Positions 46,232 through 58,027 of a DNA stretch of 64,000 nt are shown here, one piece after another. The notes beneath the pieces were generated by a model, which saw only the letters and a list, made by a program, of their open reading frames with translations, had not been told where the DNA came from and searched no databases. This DNA is from Lunularia cruciata (taxonomy: Eukaryota > Streptophyta > Marchantiopsida > Lunulariales > Lunulariaceae). The position numbers and the translations under genes were made by a program. The DNA lies in assembly GCA_948567375.1 (NCBI GenBank), contig OX419756.1, positions 20,403,001-20,467,000 of the forward strand, written 5' to 3'. Numbering within the stretch: the first letter of the stretch is position 1; each line of letters starts with the position of its first letter.

Positions 46232-49060
46232 TTACCAATTGCTCTTTAACGAAACCCTTTCTAAGAAGGGTGCAGTGCCTCCACAGTGATCGGTGTGTCC
46301 GTTACCAGGGACAAGTGAAGACATGTCCTTATTTGCTAATGTCTGAACAACTTGCCGTATGGAAGGCCTTTTCTTCGGGTCTGGTGCCGCGCATATCAAA
46401 CCAACTGAAAGTACAAGCAACATTTGTTCTGAATCAAAATTGCACTCCAAACGTTGGTCAGCTGCTTCAAGTAAGCGGTCTTCACGTTGCAGTCTCTTCA
46501 CCCACTTGAGCAGGACCTGCTCTTCCTCTGGTACAAGGTAATCAATGGCTGCCCGGCCAGAACAAACTGCTAAAACCAACACTCCAAAACTGTAGACATC
46601 TCCACTAGTCGATACACGCATATTTGTAGACTCAGGTGGGATGTATCCCCAAGTTCCTGCGGAAGTCCAAAACTTAGATGTTATGAGGATGGGGATCTCA
46701 AGCATGCAACCCGCCTCGGTACAAATCTCTAGCTTCACATGTAGAAAGAGTTTAAGATTTCTGGCTCGTTGAAATCAATTTCTCCATCAAAACGTGGTCA
46801 ATTGTACGGAAGAACAGGTAGAGATGGGTAGGTTTCCTTTGACATAGAGGACATACTAACTGCACTCCGCATATGTTTTGATCAGAGAGTAAAACATGAG
46901 CAAAAAATGAGTCTTGTTGCGAACTTGTGTATGACTAGGTGCCGACAATAACAAGGCACAAGAAATCAAGACTTCCGCGAAGTTCATTCAATTTTTTGGA
47001 CTCAATATGGTTCACTGAATGCTTCAGTCCTTATAGTTCCTGGGCCACATACCTGCAACATTTGCTGTCGTTTCGGAGAATTGAGCATCTCGCTTGAGCA
47101 GGCGCGCCAAACCAAAGTCTGCCAGCTGAGCATTCATTTCGGTATCAAGTAGCACATTGCTGGGCTTGATGTCCCTATGCAACACAGCTTGTGACACCAC
47201 AGGTCTATGTCTTAGAGATGGGGCTTTTCCTCTCCCAGTCCAAGTGGTTTCTATCCTTTGCCTTTGACTTTGTCCCCAGTCCTCATGTAGATAGAGGAGA
47301 GCAGCCGCTACACCCTGAATAATTTTAAGTCTCTGATCCCATGTTAGAAATGTGGGCATGATATTTTTTTCGATGTCAGCGTTTTCAGAAGTCGAGGCCC
47401 CCCTATCTCTCCTCTGCGGGATGTTGTCAAGATTGCCCCTCGCGTAATACTTATCAAGACTTCCATGGGGGACAAAATCGTAAACAAGTAGTAGCTCCTC
47501 AGTGCCTTTCTGACAGTAGCCCCTGAGACGTACAATATTTCGATGACGGAGACTGCTGATGATTGTAACCTGATCGAAGTTCGAAGAAAAAGCCAATCAG
47601 TAAGCTTTGAGCGAAGGTCCATAATAAATCTGGAATACATATAGCAGACTGTATAATGAATCAAGTGCACATATTCTTACCTCGGCACGAAACTCTTTCT
47701 CTCCACGTTCGGAGTATTGCTGTATGCGTTTCACTGCTACAGCAGTTAAATCTTGCAGAATACCCTTGTAAACTTTACCGCATCCCCCTTCTCCCAGTAG
47801 TGCCTCTTTACTGAAATTGTTGGTAGCTTGCTGCAGTTCTGCATATTCGAACACTCTCGGAGCATCTAAACCGTAAATGTCAACCAGTTTCGACTCAAGT
47901 GTTTGGCGATTTCGAGAACGACCATAAGCTCGTCTCCACAACAGTATTACGATAACTAGGATCGAGAGAATGAAAACTGAAACTCCTGCTATAGACACGC
48001 CGATAATTATCGCCTTGGACGAATTCCGGTCGACAGTTTCGAGTTTCCGCCTCCAACCACCACCGTTCCTATGGATGGTTACAGCAGGCGGTTCATTACC
48101 CGACCGGTTCAAATGGGAAGAAGAAGCTGGATCTGGTAGATCGGGCGATGACGATTCTGAAAAAGGTAGACCTTTCGTTTGTAACTGCATGTAAAAGATT
48201 TCATTATTCTCAACATCGTTTGAACCTTTACCAGCGGAGAAACCCACGAAGGAGGAACCATTTATCCAGTCTCTAAGGACAAAGTTAGAACACCTTAAGA
48301 TCCTTTCCGCCTTTCCCTTCAACTCTCGGGCGGTTTCCCTGTTAAAGAAAGGGAGATCATCGGGCAAATAGAGCATGGTGACATCCAGACTGTTGGCCAT
48401 TGGACTGTAATCCATCCACAATGCAAAAGTAGTCCCAAATGTATCGCTACCTAATGGCGTCTGGCCACAACTAGTAGTGACATTTTCGTACACCAACGCA
48501 AGAAAAGGAGCCATAAGATCTTCGTTAAGATCTTCATTCCTGTTCGTGTCAAACGCTAGTGCTAGGATCTTGGAGTTTCTCTCAAATACAGGGGCTCCGG
48601 CTTTGTTGACTTTCCCATAAGTGAAAGCACCCATCCCTGCTCCCATGGAATTTACAGGCGGCCTAATTTCAGGTGCTATGAGAAAGGTAAATCCATCACC
48701 AGGCACACCGCCACGGGGAGGAGTCACTTTAGCAACCAGAAAAAGTTCAAATGAAACAACGATGTTAGAGGTAGTATTGAAGAATTGCACAGGTTTCTCA
48801 CGCATATATCGCATGGATGCCGCGGCATCCCGATTACCCGTCATTGGTAACAACTGCAATCTTTCCATCGAGACGTTCCATGCTTGAGAGTCAGTAGCAT
48901 TGGTGCATGAGTCTGCAGTGCAAATTCCTGCTACTCCCACGTAATCTTTATCAGAGACTCCAGGATAGTACGTGAAGTCTACATTCTGGCCCTGCACTCC
49001 AGCACACAACAGCTTGCCTAATGTAGACCCTATTACAAGGAGAATGAGAACCTTCTCCAT
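46232..49060 (-). CDS. L-type lectin-domain receptor-like kinase
   Basis: Three exons: 49060-47681, 47569-47053 and 46656-46232. Introns of 111 and 396 bp have GT...AG ends, and the joined length (2322 bp) gives 773 residues. A signal peptide (1-24) is followed by a legume-type lectin domain (about 27-295; [17 protein letters not shown]), a Ser/Pro linker, one membrane segment (350-376) and a kinase: Gly loop [13 protein letters not shown] (421-433), Lys-444, HRDIKPSN (591-598), DFG (611-613), YIPPE. It is an RD-type kinase with all key residues, placed in the plasma membrane with the lectin outside. In plants this family senses extracellular signals and wall or pathogen cues; the ligand here is unknown. 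Compared with usual members, it has extra residues at about 504-535 and 560-588. The first exon encodes all extracellular parts. Confidence 0.93.
46657..47052 (-). other. Intron 2 of the receptor kinase
   Basis: 396 bp; starts GTATGTGGCC and ends TTCCGCAG. It splits a Gly codon so that NVAG joins TWGYIPPE, the activation segment. Confidence 0.9.
47570..47680 (-). other. Intron 1 of the receptor kinase
   Basis: 111 bp; starts GTAAGAATATG after the codon for Glu-460 and ends TTCGATCAG before GTTACAATCATC. It is phase 0. Joining restores [15 protein letters not shown], as expected for this kinase family. Confidence 0.9.
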
Positions 49061-49514
49061 ATCCTGTTTCGATCACGCACCGGAGTTCTGAGCTGTTCAA
49101 CTCTCTCTTCGAATAGATAATCTAGGTCTTCCATTCTATGTTAGCATTGAAGTGTCATCTGTTTCAATATTTCAGTGGGTTATGACCTCTGTACTTGTAA
49201 ATTGCGTGATGTGCTCGGCAAGATAACATTCACGCGGATTTTGGACTTTCTCGAGCTGGGTAACGACATGTTCATTCTATGAGAAATGATACTATATAGT
49301 TTGATGATTTTTTCTTCGGAATCAGGTGATGTACTTTGGTTTTTGTGGTTGTCACAACGTCGGCTTCATAGCGAACATTTGCTGAAACCGTCTAGTCGTT
49401 CTACCAAGCGAAGAGTATAGTGAATATATTCTAGTGGACTTGGTCTAAGCTAGTAGTGAGATTCTTCTCAAGTTATGTCCTACGTTATCGTCTCGGGCTC
49501 TGCACGTTTTCACA
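49061..49514 (-). other. Proximal upstream region of the receptor kinase
   Basis: Presumed promoter and 5' untranslated region. A TATATAG on the minus strand near 49291-49298, about 230 bp before the ATG, is a weak TATA candidate. No transcript start can be fixed from sequence alone. Confidence 0.35.
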
Positions 49515-49822
49515 TTGGTTAACTGAGTCAAACAGTACATAACTTTGAAACCACCAAACAATGGGCCCCAAGACTAATTCTAGCTGCACTTGATATGTGT
49601 GCGTCAGTTGATTACCGTAAATTTCATTTTTTATCAACTTGTAGTATAAATATAACCAATCTTACATCTGCTTTGTATGGGGCTATGTACTTTCTTGAAG
49701 TTGGTTAACAAAGTCAAACAAGAGATAACCTGAAGCCACCAAACAAATTATGTGTTCTTAGACTATTCCTAGCTCACAGGCTATGTTTGCGTCAATTAAA
49801 TACAGTGTCAATTAAATACACT
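49515..49822. repeat. Duplicated upstream segment (186-bp offset) with W-box cores
   Basis: TTGGTTAACTGAGTCAAAC (49515) and TTGGTTAACAAAGTCAAAC (49701) start two diverged copies, both continuing to CCACCAAACAA and on to TTTGCGTCA / GTGTGCGTCA. Each has GTCAAA, the complement of the W-box core TTTGAC bound by WRKY factors. A second small repeat, GTCAATTAAATACAGT then GTCAATTAAATACACT, is at 49791-49822. Confidence 0.75.
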
Positions 49823-51833
49823 TGTAGTCAACTTGAAAGTGCAAATACCATCACATGCAACATCTTCTTCTGTAGAATGATTATGACTTTCGTTGTCGAC
49901 CCCGCCTTGATTGGCCTCTACAAATGTTCAACAAAAATCAGCATTCTATGCACGAGAAGAGACATGCCCACCGATTCGCTATTATTCGGTGAACTACCGG
50001 GGAGTGATATCTTCAAATAAACAGATATTCATTTTTAAGATTCTATCCAGATTCCCCATACTCTAAATCTGCGTCGACAGTGTACCTCAAGATTTTGCTG
50101 GAAGTGACATTTCTCCGCACTTTTGAGTTTCCTATCTGTGTAGGTACGTCGTACATCTCGCCAGCTTCGATTATCGAAGCACTTGTGTCTTTGCCGCATT
50201 GAAAGGGAAAGGCGACCACGTAGAACACATGAAGGATGGGAAGACCCCATCAAGCATTGAAACAGTAGACAAGATTTCTAGGACTAGAATCACGGATACT
50301 GGCAGCGGATACTTCTCCTATGCTTTCCATGCTGTTATAGTCATAGCAGATCATGTTTCCGCCACGTGCAGGATGGTTTCAGATCTTACACTGCAACAAC
50401 GGTTGGCAAAACTGGACGCAAGCTTTTGATGTTCATTGTGCACTAAAATGTGAGGGTGTTGATTTGCTGTGCTCCTTGCAATTGCCTCTAAGCCTGGAAT
50501 GGAGGAAACTTGGATCCGGATGTTACTACAGTTTATTCTGGTTCTTATTAATCACATTACTCGGAATGCCCTACTGCAAAACGTCACTTCAGGTTCTTTA
50601 TTATCCCATCTCTCAAAATGTTTTATTGACAATAGTTGATAAAAGGCAATTGAAGTTTCTATGGAAAAGACTTTGTATAGTGGGGAAATTTAATTTTCAT
50701 TTTTATCATTGATGATGAAATTTTATACGAGATAAAAATTAGAATTTATATAATTTTTAAATTATCCTACAGGAGCAGATACTAAAATTAGATTGTGTCA
50801 ATCTAATTTTAGAATAAAATCATCTCAAGATAAAGAAATTAGAAAAAAAATTTTGCAATAATGAGTATTCCAGGCATATACGTATATGAAAAAACTTTGA
50901 ATTAAAAAAATTTATTTCTTCAATATGAATCTCATAAGAAATGAAGGAAACTAGTTCGAACTATATGTATTTATATATGTGAGAGTAAGCATTACTTCCA
51001 CATTATCACGTAATGTCTATAATTTTCGGGTTCTTATCAAAATCACTTGTTCTCTTTAAGTTATAATTATCTTCTTAAGGTAGATATTCTGGTCAATTTA
51101 AGATCAAAAGATGATATTTTATGTCTATAAAAGTAATAAAAAAAGGTACTTAACCTATAAATTTGGGTTATAAAGTAGGGAAACTTACACAAATACCCGC
51201 AACAAGTAGTAAAATTGCAGAAGTACCTCTAACAAACTATTAATTACAAACATACCCTTAGTTGGTTTGGGGCCAAGGGTGGAGGTCTGGGCCATGTCTT
51301 GGTGGTTTTTGGTTGGAAATGCAAGGCCTTTCATATTTTTTGGAGTCAGACATAGTTGTCATTTGTAGTACAGTATTGCAGCCTCAGTTGGCTGGTTAGT
51401 AGGGGAAACATGTATATTTATTGCTTTCTTACTTGCCTCTTGGTCTATGTTGGAAAGTTGTATGCAGCAAGAAGGATGTGAGTTGAGAAAACTAGATTAA
51501 CTGAGCTTGCATAGGACAACCCTTTGGTAGCGGGGGGCCGATTCTTTCCTGCCACATATTGGTCAGTCTTACCAATATGGTTTCAACTTCTTGTGAGGAA
51601 GTGACTCCTTGAGGGTATGTATAGATGTGGTGTGCCTAAAGAACAACCTGTAGGAGATGGGATAAAATGAGCCATGTTTAGGAATGCAAATGGTCTAGTC
51701 AAGTTTGGGTGTGATGTTAGTAGAGGTTATTCAGAGTTTATTCTAGTTTCCATCTCTGATTTGAAGTATCATTTAAGAGTTTCTAGAAATGAGGGTCATA
51801 AGAAAAGGTACACATGTCAGATCTACTTTAATG
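49823..51833. other. Intergenic, no gene seen
   Basis: 50030-50430 has a few short frames without domains. From 50700 to 51200 the sequence becomes very AT-rich. I found no supported coding or RNA gene. Confidence 0.5.
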
Positions 51834-51988
51834 TTGAACATCATAGTGCTCACATTGTTGTGCTCTTCATATTCAAAGACTACTCTATGGTTGAGATTGA
51901 CTAAAATTGGTGTTGAACATCACAGTGCTCACATTGTTGCGTTCTTCATTTTCAAAGACTACTCTATGGTTCAGCTTGACAAAAAAAA
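51834..51988. repeat. 78-bp tandem duplication
   Basis: GTTGAACATCATAGTGCTCA (51834) and GTTGAACATCACAGTGCTCA (51912) begin two adjacent copies, both continuing to CAAAGACTACTCTATGGTT. They differ by a handful of bases. Both read as HSAHIV..FIFKDYSMV in one plus frame, a fragment I cannot place. Confidence 0.9.
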
Positions 51989-53108
51989 TTGTAAGGAGTA
52001 GTCTTGACAAATTTTGAGTGCAACATTGCTAGTCTGGTTAGAATTCCTTTATTAGTTTAAATTGACCAGTCCTCCGGTGTCGCGGGGATCGGTTGGTCTC
52101 GGGAGTGTGCCAGGCACATGGCTGCTTGCACTCAGACTGCTAGGCTTGTCAACTGTTCAAAGCCCTTTGTAATCAGACGCTCTCTCTACTTGCCCGGCTG
52201 GCAGTCCTTCTTGCTAGAGCAGCTTGCTACCGATCTTTCTAAATGTAGGCTCATGGTTAATGGCTTCTTGGATTGGCTTCATTGGCGCAATCATATTCTT
52301 CAAGCTTCATTGCCAATGTTAAAGTTCTGTCCATGTTAAGTTGTGTTCAATGGGCTGTCATGTAATTCCTCTAACAAATCACTGTCTATGGGCCAGGTTC
52401 AGATAATCATGATCAGGTCAGTGACAAGTCTTGGAAATGCGGCTCGACTAAGACTGAGAGCTCCGAGACTGGAGTCCTCTCATTTATACTATACAAGGAC
52501 TAAAGATTCACATTCATCAAGGAAGTATATATTTATCGTAATCCCAAGCCTTGCAATTTAAAATTTTCAAGGGGAACCTAAGCAACTTCAAACAATACAA
52601 TGACCGACTAAAATCTTCAACATTGAAGCATGTACACGAAGGAGGAGAACTAAGCAAGTTCTTCACAACCTTTAGATCTCTAGCAAGGCATAACTTCTCT
52701 CAAGATCCTTCTCTAAAGCACACACTCTTCAGTCCTCACTTTCAGTTTCCTTCACCTCTGTCCAAGCATGCCTCTTCTCCTTCGGGAAAATCTCCTTTAT
52801 CTTCCTTTTCACGTCCAAACTCCTCTTCAGGCCAGACACTGTCCTTCCATGTTTCTCCTATCACCTCGCTCTATCTTACTCATGCTCAAGCCAAACCTCT
52901 CAACCTTTTGTCGAGAATTCTCCCCGACCCTTTTCTTCCTATCGCAAGCCACATCCTCCTCCCTTGAATGTACTATCTCTTCAGGCCAAGCCCCTTATCG
53001 ACGCCCTATACACTGCTCTGATCTGCTTAATCCCTTTGAAGAATTCCCTGCAGACCCTTTGATAATTCCCTTTCTCTATCCATCAAACCCTTCTCCTTCG
53101 AATCATCC
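51989..53108. other. No recognised gene
   Basis: 52080-52560 is less AT-rich with short frames. From 52600 the plus strand becomes pyrimidine-rich and leads into the tandem array. The longest frames here run into the array and are not supported as genes. Confidence 0.45.
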
Positions 53109-53206
53109 CTGTCCTGTCACCACAATCCTTTTCTCAAAGCATCTCTGTCCTGTCACCAAAATCCTTTTCTCAAAGCATCTCTGTCCTGTCGCCAAAATCC
53201 TCTCTC
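53109..53206 (+). repeat. 36-bp tandem repeat
   Basis: CTGTCCTGTCACCACAATCC recurs with small changes at 53109, 53145 and 53181: a 36-bp unit, nearly three copies, ahead of the main array. Confidence 0.9.
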
Positions 53207-53620
53207 AGCCCTCTGTTTCTCCTGAAACTCCTTCTGTCCACCCATCAACTCTTGGAAAACATTGCTGCTTCAAAAAACAACTCTTTGTTACTTCCCAAAA
53301 TCCCACTGTCAACCCTCTATTTCTCTCGAAAACTCCTTTTGTCCACCCATCAACTCCTGGAAAACATTGCTGCTTCGAAAAAGAACTCTTTGTTACTTCT
53401 CAAAATCCCACTGTCAGCCCTCTATTTCTCTCAAAAACTCCTTCTGTCCACTCATCAACTCCTGGAAAACATTTTTGCTTTGAAAAACCCTCTTTGTCAC
53501 TTCCCGAAACCCCACTGTCAGCCCTCTGTTTCTCTCAAAACTTCTTCTGTCCACCCATCAATTCTTGGAAAACATTGCTGCCCGAAAACTCTTTGTCACT
53601 TCCCAAAATCCCATTATCAG
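53207..53620 (+). repeat. Tandem array, 105-bp unit (left block)
   Basis: CTTCTGTCCACCCATCAACT marks units at 53231, 53336, 53441 and 53544, so the period is 103-105 bp. Because 105 is a multiple of three, long frames pass through, repeating TPSVHPSTPGKHCC-like text; I treat these as by-products. Confidence 0.92.
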
Positions 53621-54700
53621 CCCTTCATCTTTCTCTCAAAACTCCTACAAACTTCTCCTTCGAAAAACTCCTCTGTCATTTCCTAAAAGAACTCTACTGT
53701 CATTTCTCGAAAGCCCTCTATTTCTCTCTAAACTACTGCTAACTTCTCCTTTGAAACACTCCTCTGTCATTTCCAGAAAAACCCTATTGTCAGCCCTTCA
53801 TCTTTCTTTCTAAAACTCCTGCAAACTTCTCCTTCCAAAAACTCCTCTATCATTTCCTAAAAGAACCCTACTGTCCTTTCTCAAAAAGCCCTCTGTTTCT
53901 CTCTAAAACTCCTGCAAACTTCTCCTTCCAAAAACTCCTCTGTCATTTCCCAAAAAGCCCTACTGTCAGCCCTTCATCTTTCTCTCAAAAACTTCTGCAA
54001 ACTTCTCTTTCAAAAAACTCCTCTGTCATTTCCTGAAAGAACCCTATTGTCATTTCCCAAAAGCCCTCTGTTTCTCTCAAAACTACTGCTAACTTCTCCT
54101 TTGAAAACTCCTCTGTCATTTCTTGAAAAACCCTACTGTAAGTCCTTCATCTTTCTCTCGAAACTCCTGCAAACTTCTCCTTCCAAAAACTCCTCTGTCA
54201 TTTCCCGAAAGAACCCTACTGTCATTTTTTGAAAGCCCTCTGTTTCTGTCAAAAACTCATGCTAACTTCTCCTTCGAAAAACTCCTCTGTCATTTCCCAA
54301 AAATCCCTAATGTCAGCCCTTCATCTTTCTCTTGAAAACTTCTGCAAACTTTCCCTTTGAAAAACTCCTTTGTCATTTCCTGAAAGAACCCTACTGTCAT
54401 TTCCCGAAAGCCCTTTGTTTCTCTTGAAAAGTCTTGCAAACTTCTCCTTCTAAAATTCCTCTGTCATTTCCCAAAAAACCCTGCTGTCAGCCCTTCATCT
54501 TTCTCTCAAAAACCCCTGCAAACTTCTCCTTCCAAAAACTCCTTTGTCATTTCCAGAAAGAACACTACTATACTTTCCCGAAAAGCCCTTTGTTTCTCTC
54601 AAAAACTCCTGCAAACTTCTCCTTCGAAAACTCCTCTGTCATTTCCCAAAAAGCCCTACTGTCAGCCCTTCATCTTTCTCTCGAAAACTTCTGCAAACTT
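53621..54700 (+). repeat. Dimeric higher-order tandem array, about 174-bp unit
   Basis: CTCCTCTGTCATTTCC occurs at 53668, 53759, 53842, 53935, 54018, 54108, 54190, 54282, 54365, 54456, 54539 and 54631. Spacings alternate 91, 83, 93, 83, 90, 82, 92, 83, 91, 83 and 92 bp. Two related monomers (about 91 and 83 bp) therefore form a 174-bp dimer repeated about six times. The plus strand is strongly pyrimidine-rich throughout. Confidence 0.9.
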
Positions 54701-55090
54701 CTCCTTTGAAAACTCCTTTGTCCACCCACCAACTCCTAGAAAACATTGCCCTCAAAAACTCTTTGTCACTTCCCGAAAATCTCACTATCAGCCCTATGTT
54801 TCTCCAGAAACTCTTTCTGTCCACCCATCAACTCCTGGAAAACATTGCCCTCAAAAACTCTTTGTCGCTTCCCGAAACCCAACTGTCAGCCCTCTGTTTC
54901 TCCTAGAACTCCTTCTGTCCACCCATCAACTCCTGGAAAACATTGCACTCAAAAACTCTTTGTCACTTCCCAAAACCCTAATGTCAGCCCTCTATTTCTC
55001 CCAAAACTCTTTCTGTCCACCCATCAACTCCTGGAAAACATTGCCCTCGAAAACTCTTTGTCACTTCCCGAAACCCCACTGTCAATTCCC
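54701..55090 (+). repeat. Tandem array, 98-99-bp unit (right block)
   Basis: The marker TTCTGTCCACCCATCAACTC returns near 54716, 54814, 54912 and 55011. The unit resembles that of the left block but is about 6 bp shorter. The two related blocks thus bracket the dimeric array. Confidence 0.9.
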
Positions 55091-58027
55091 GAAGAGCTTC
55101 TTGTCAACCCTACTATCTTTCTCAAAAAAAAACTGCTGTCCAAAAATCAAAAAACATTTCTATTCCTGCCAAGTCCTTCGAGACTTCTCTGTCTCTCTCT
55201 TCCCTGCAGAAACCCTTCAAGATTTTTCTCTTGACCAAAAACACTTTGAGATTTTTCTCCCTGCCAAATCTTCCATAATCCTCTCTTCTTCCCAAGCCCA
55301 AAAACTCCCGATAATTCTCTCCTTCTCCTCGCTTCTCTGTCCTGCCAAAAGACTTCCCTAATTTTTTGCCTGCCCCATCCCTTTGCTACAGCTCCTCTAA
55401 AATACTCTTGAGACCCCCCAATAACATAAACAAACTCCAACGCTTAAGTGGCATGCAAATAAACCCCCGAGCTTATGTAACATTAAAGAAAATCCACCAC
55501 TCAATTTCCTCCTTCCCTTAATACAAGAGAAAATCCTTGAGCTTACATTAACACAAAACAACTACTAGTTTCAACATAACATAATCCCTTGCGTTCACTA
55601 ACATGAAAAACTCACACCAAATGGCACCAATACTACATGTAGATTATTTTTCCGATGACACTGGCCTGGTCAATTGACCAGGCCGGAGGACTCACTTGAT
55701 GGAAGATTTTGCTCTAATGGATATAGGGCTTCTGATATCAAAGAAATTCTTTTGTCTTTTGTCTTCTATTTCTATCACTTCTACTACTTTGACAGCAAAC
55801 TATTCCTATGATCTGCCCATACTACATGCAAATTTTTCTTTAGTTTTTGGGCACAACCTTGAACTAAATCACTAAATTGTGCTGAATTTTTGGCTTGCAA
55901 GACTAAGAAGACTTGTTGTTGTCAAAGATGTGTGAATTTCATATATCCAAGAACCTATCTATTCCTCATCAATCACTTCAACAAAATATATTTTTGATGA
56001 TCTACTCATACTACTTGGGACCATTTATTCAGTTTGTGTACATATATGTGGATTCTCCAAGCGAATTCAATTGCAAAAAACATTACTTTTGCCCTTTAAT
56101 TGCCAAATTCAAGCTCACTTGAAACTAAACTTCTACCCTAGTTGGGTAGAAGTAACATGGAAAACCCACATATCAAAAGCCTTCATCTAGGATGCTAAAC
56201 TCACAATGATAAAATGATGTGCATTTATGAGTGTGAAATCAGAACTCACAAATTTCAAATCTTCACTAAAAGAATCACTCATGGTACTAGGTTCAAAAGT
56301 TTGAAGAAATTCTAGCTTTGATCTTGACTTCAAACAATTGCATGGAGCTAGATATCTGAGTATTGAGCTCTAGCATGAGCACACACATGTATGTTGGGCT
56401 AGAAAATATGTACCACCAAGAGTGGGATAAGTAGTGCAAAAAAGATCATTAAACAAATTAGTTGTCACGCCATTTGTAGTGTAGCGTCTAGATTGTTTGG
56501 ACATTGGAGTTGCAGTGATATTAGTTAGAGGTTTTTTAGCAGTCACTCATAGACTACTTTCCGATGGATAGATTTTATATTCAGGGTACTGATTTCAACG
56601 GTGATTGTAATCAATGCCCAATTGTTTGTAGTTTATAGAGTGACAAATCAAGTACTAATTTGACTTGAGTTGATTTGAGTGGTGTAAACGAACTGATTAC
56701 ATCAGAGAAGTGAGGTCAAAGGGAAAGTGTAGGCGCAAGAACTACAAGTGTTGGTGGTATCTCCAAGCTCAGTGGATTGTTGGTAGCTCAATCTAAGTCT
56801 AGGTTTTCCGTGGTGTGCAAAAGCTCATTGATTGATACAAATTTGGCAATGAGGTAGACAATGTGTGGAAGTGTTGGCTAAATTTTGAGCAAAGAGAAGC
56901 AATTTTTGAGCAGTGGTTGTGATTTTGAGCTCAGGAGGTGAAAGCAAGACCAATTTGTTGCGAGTTGGGCTCAAAAAGTGAAATTGGAGGTGGAGTTGAG
57001 AGCCTATCCTTGTGAATTTGTGATTTGGAGAAACTCATTTTTTCAATTTGGCTCAAGTGAAGAGTTAGCAAAGAATTTGGTGGTCAGCCAACTTTAGGGT
57101 TTATGACAGATTTTATGTCAGATTTTTGCTGGAGTTGATGTCAGATTTTGGCCAGATTTGGAGGAGTTTCACTTATTGGCCAAATTTGGAGGAGTTTTGC
57201 CAAACTTGGAGAGGCAAGTTTGAAGTGGCAAGAAGAAAGGCCTGATTTTGTGTTTAGAAGCTTTTGTGGCATAGGGTTGTAGGCTATGAGAAGGCTACAA
57301 AGGCCTAGAAGGGCCTGCGGGCATGAGGGTAGCTAGTTTAGAGTATATCTTAGTCATTGTTTGGCAAAATTTGCCCATTCTACTAGATTGCATGCAATAG
57401 GGTTTGACCCCTAGATCTTTGGTTCCTAGACTGGTGCCCTAGCCAACTGGTCCACCCTCACTTATTGTCCTAGTGGTTGGCCCACTATTATCTATACACT
57501 TATAGCTTTGGCTAGGAGAGGTAGTTTGATCCCATTCTTGGTGATCTTGGTAGCTTAGGACGTAGATAGAAACTCTTATTGTGTCAAATGCCAAATGGTG
57601 GCAAAGTCAATACCATGTTACTTTATGAGATGGAAGGTTTTTTTTAAGATTTTTTGTGACTGGACCCCCTCCATTCTCTATTTCCTATTTGTGCACCACA
57701 TTTTTGTGAGGTGCCCTTAATTTAAAGTGTTGGTGCTCTAGTGTGCTCTTGGTAGTGAGGCTGGAGTGATGACCAGTCAGCCTACCTTTGTTTCTCTCTT
57801 CTGAGGCAAGAAGTGATGACTTGTAGACCGTGAGAGTGCGTGTTGTGATGGTCGGTTACAAGTCATCTTTTCCCCTGGTATAGTTATCTTAGTTAGAGTT
57901 AAATTAGTAGGTAGTGTTCCGTTGGTATTAGTACTTGGTGGTACTCAATTGGTGATAGTACTTGGTGGTGTTTGGTTGGTGGTGTTGGTTCTTGGTGGGG
58001 TACTTACGGTTACGGTTGCAGTTTTGA
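55091..58027. other. No gene seen; one perfect palindrome
   Basis: AT-rich DNA with short frames. A 22-bp perfect palindrome centred on AATT lies at 55663-55684. 56880-58027 is G/T-rich and may be the leader or LTR of the decayed plus-strand gag to the right, but no LTR ends were identified. Confidence 0.45.
55663..55684. repeat. 22-bp perfect palindrome
   Basis: GGCCTGGTCAA followed by its exact complement, TTGACCAGGCC. It contains two TGACC/GGTCA half-sites in inverted orientation. The context is otherwise AT-rich. Confidence 0.95.

Noticed and set aside
46075-46509. 144-codon plus-strand frame under the kinase
   Set aside because: Antisense to the last kinase exon, which has conserved kinase residues and correct splice sites.
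52768-53742. 324-codon plus-strand frame as a Pro/Ser-rich repeat protein
   Set aside because: It exists because the 105-bp unit is a multiple of three and the pyrimidine-rich strand has few stops. Other frames through the same repeats are equally open, and it dissolves where the period changes.
53207-55090. CRISPR-like array
   Set aside because: The whole unit repeats, there are no unique spacers of constant size, and the context is plant nuclear DNA with introns and LTR retrotransposons.
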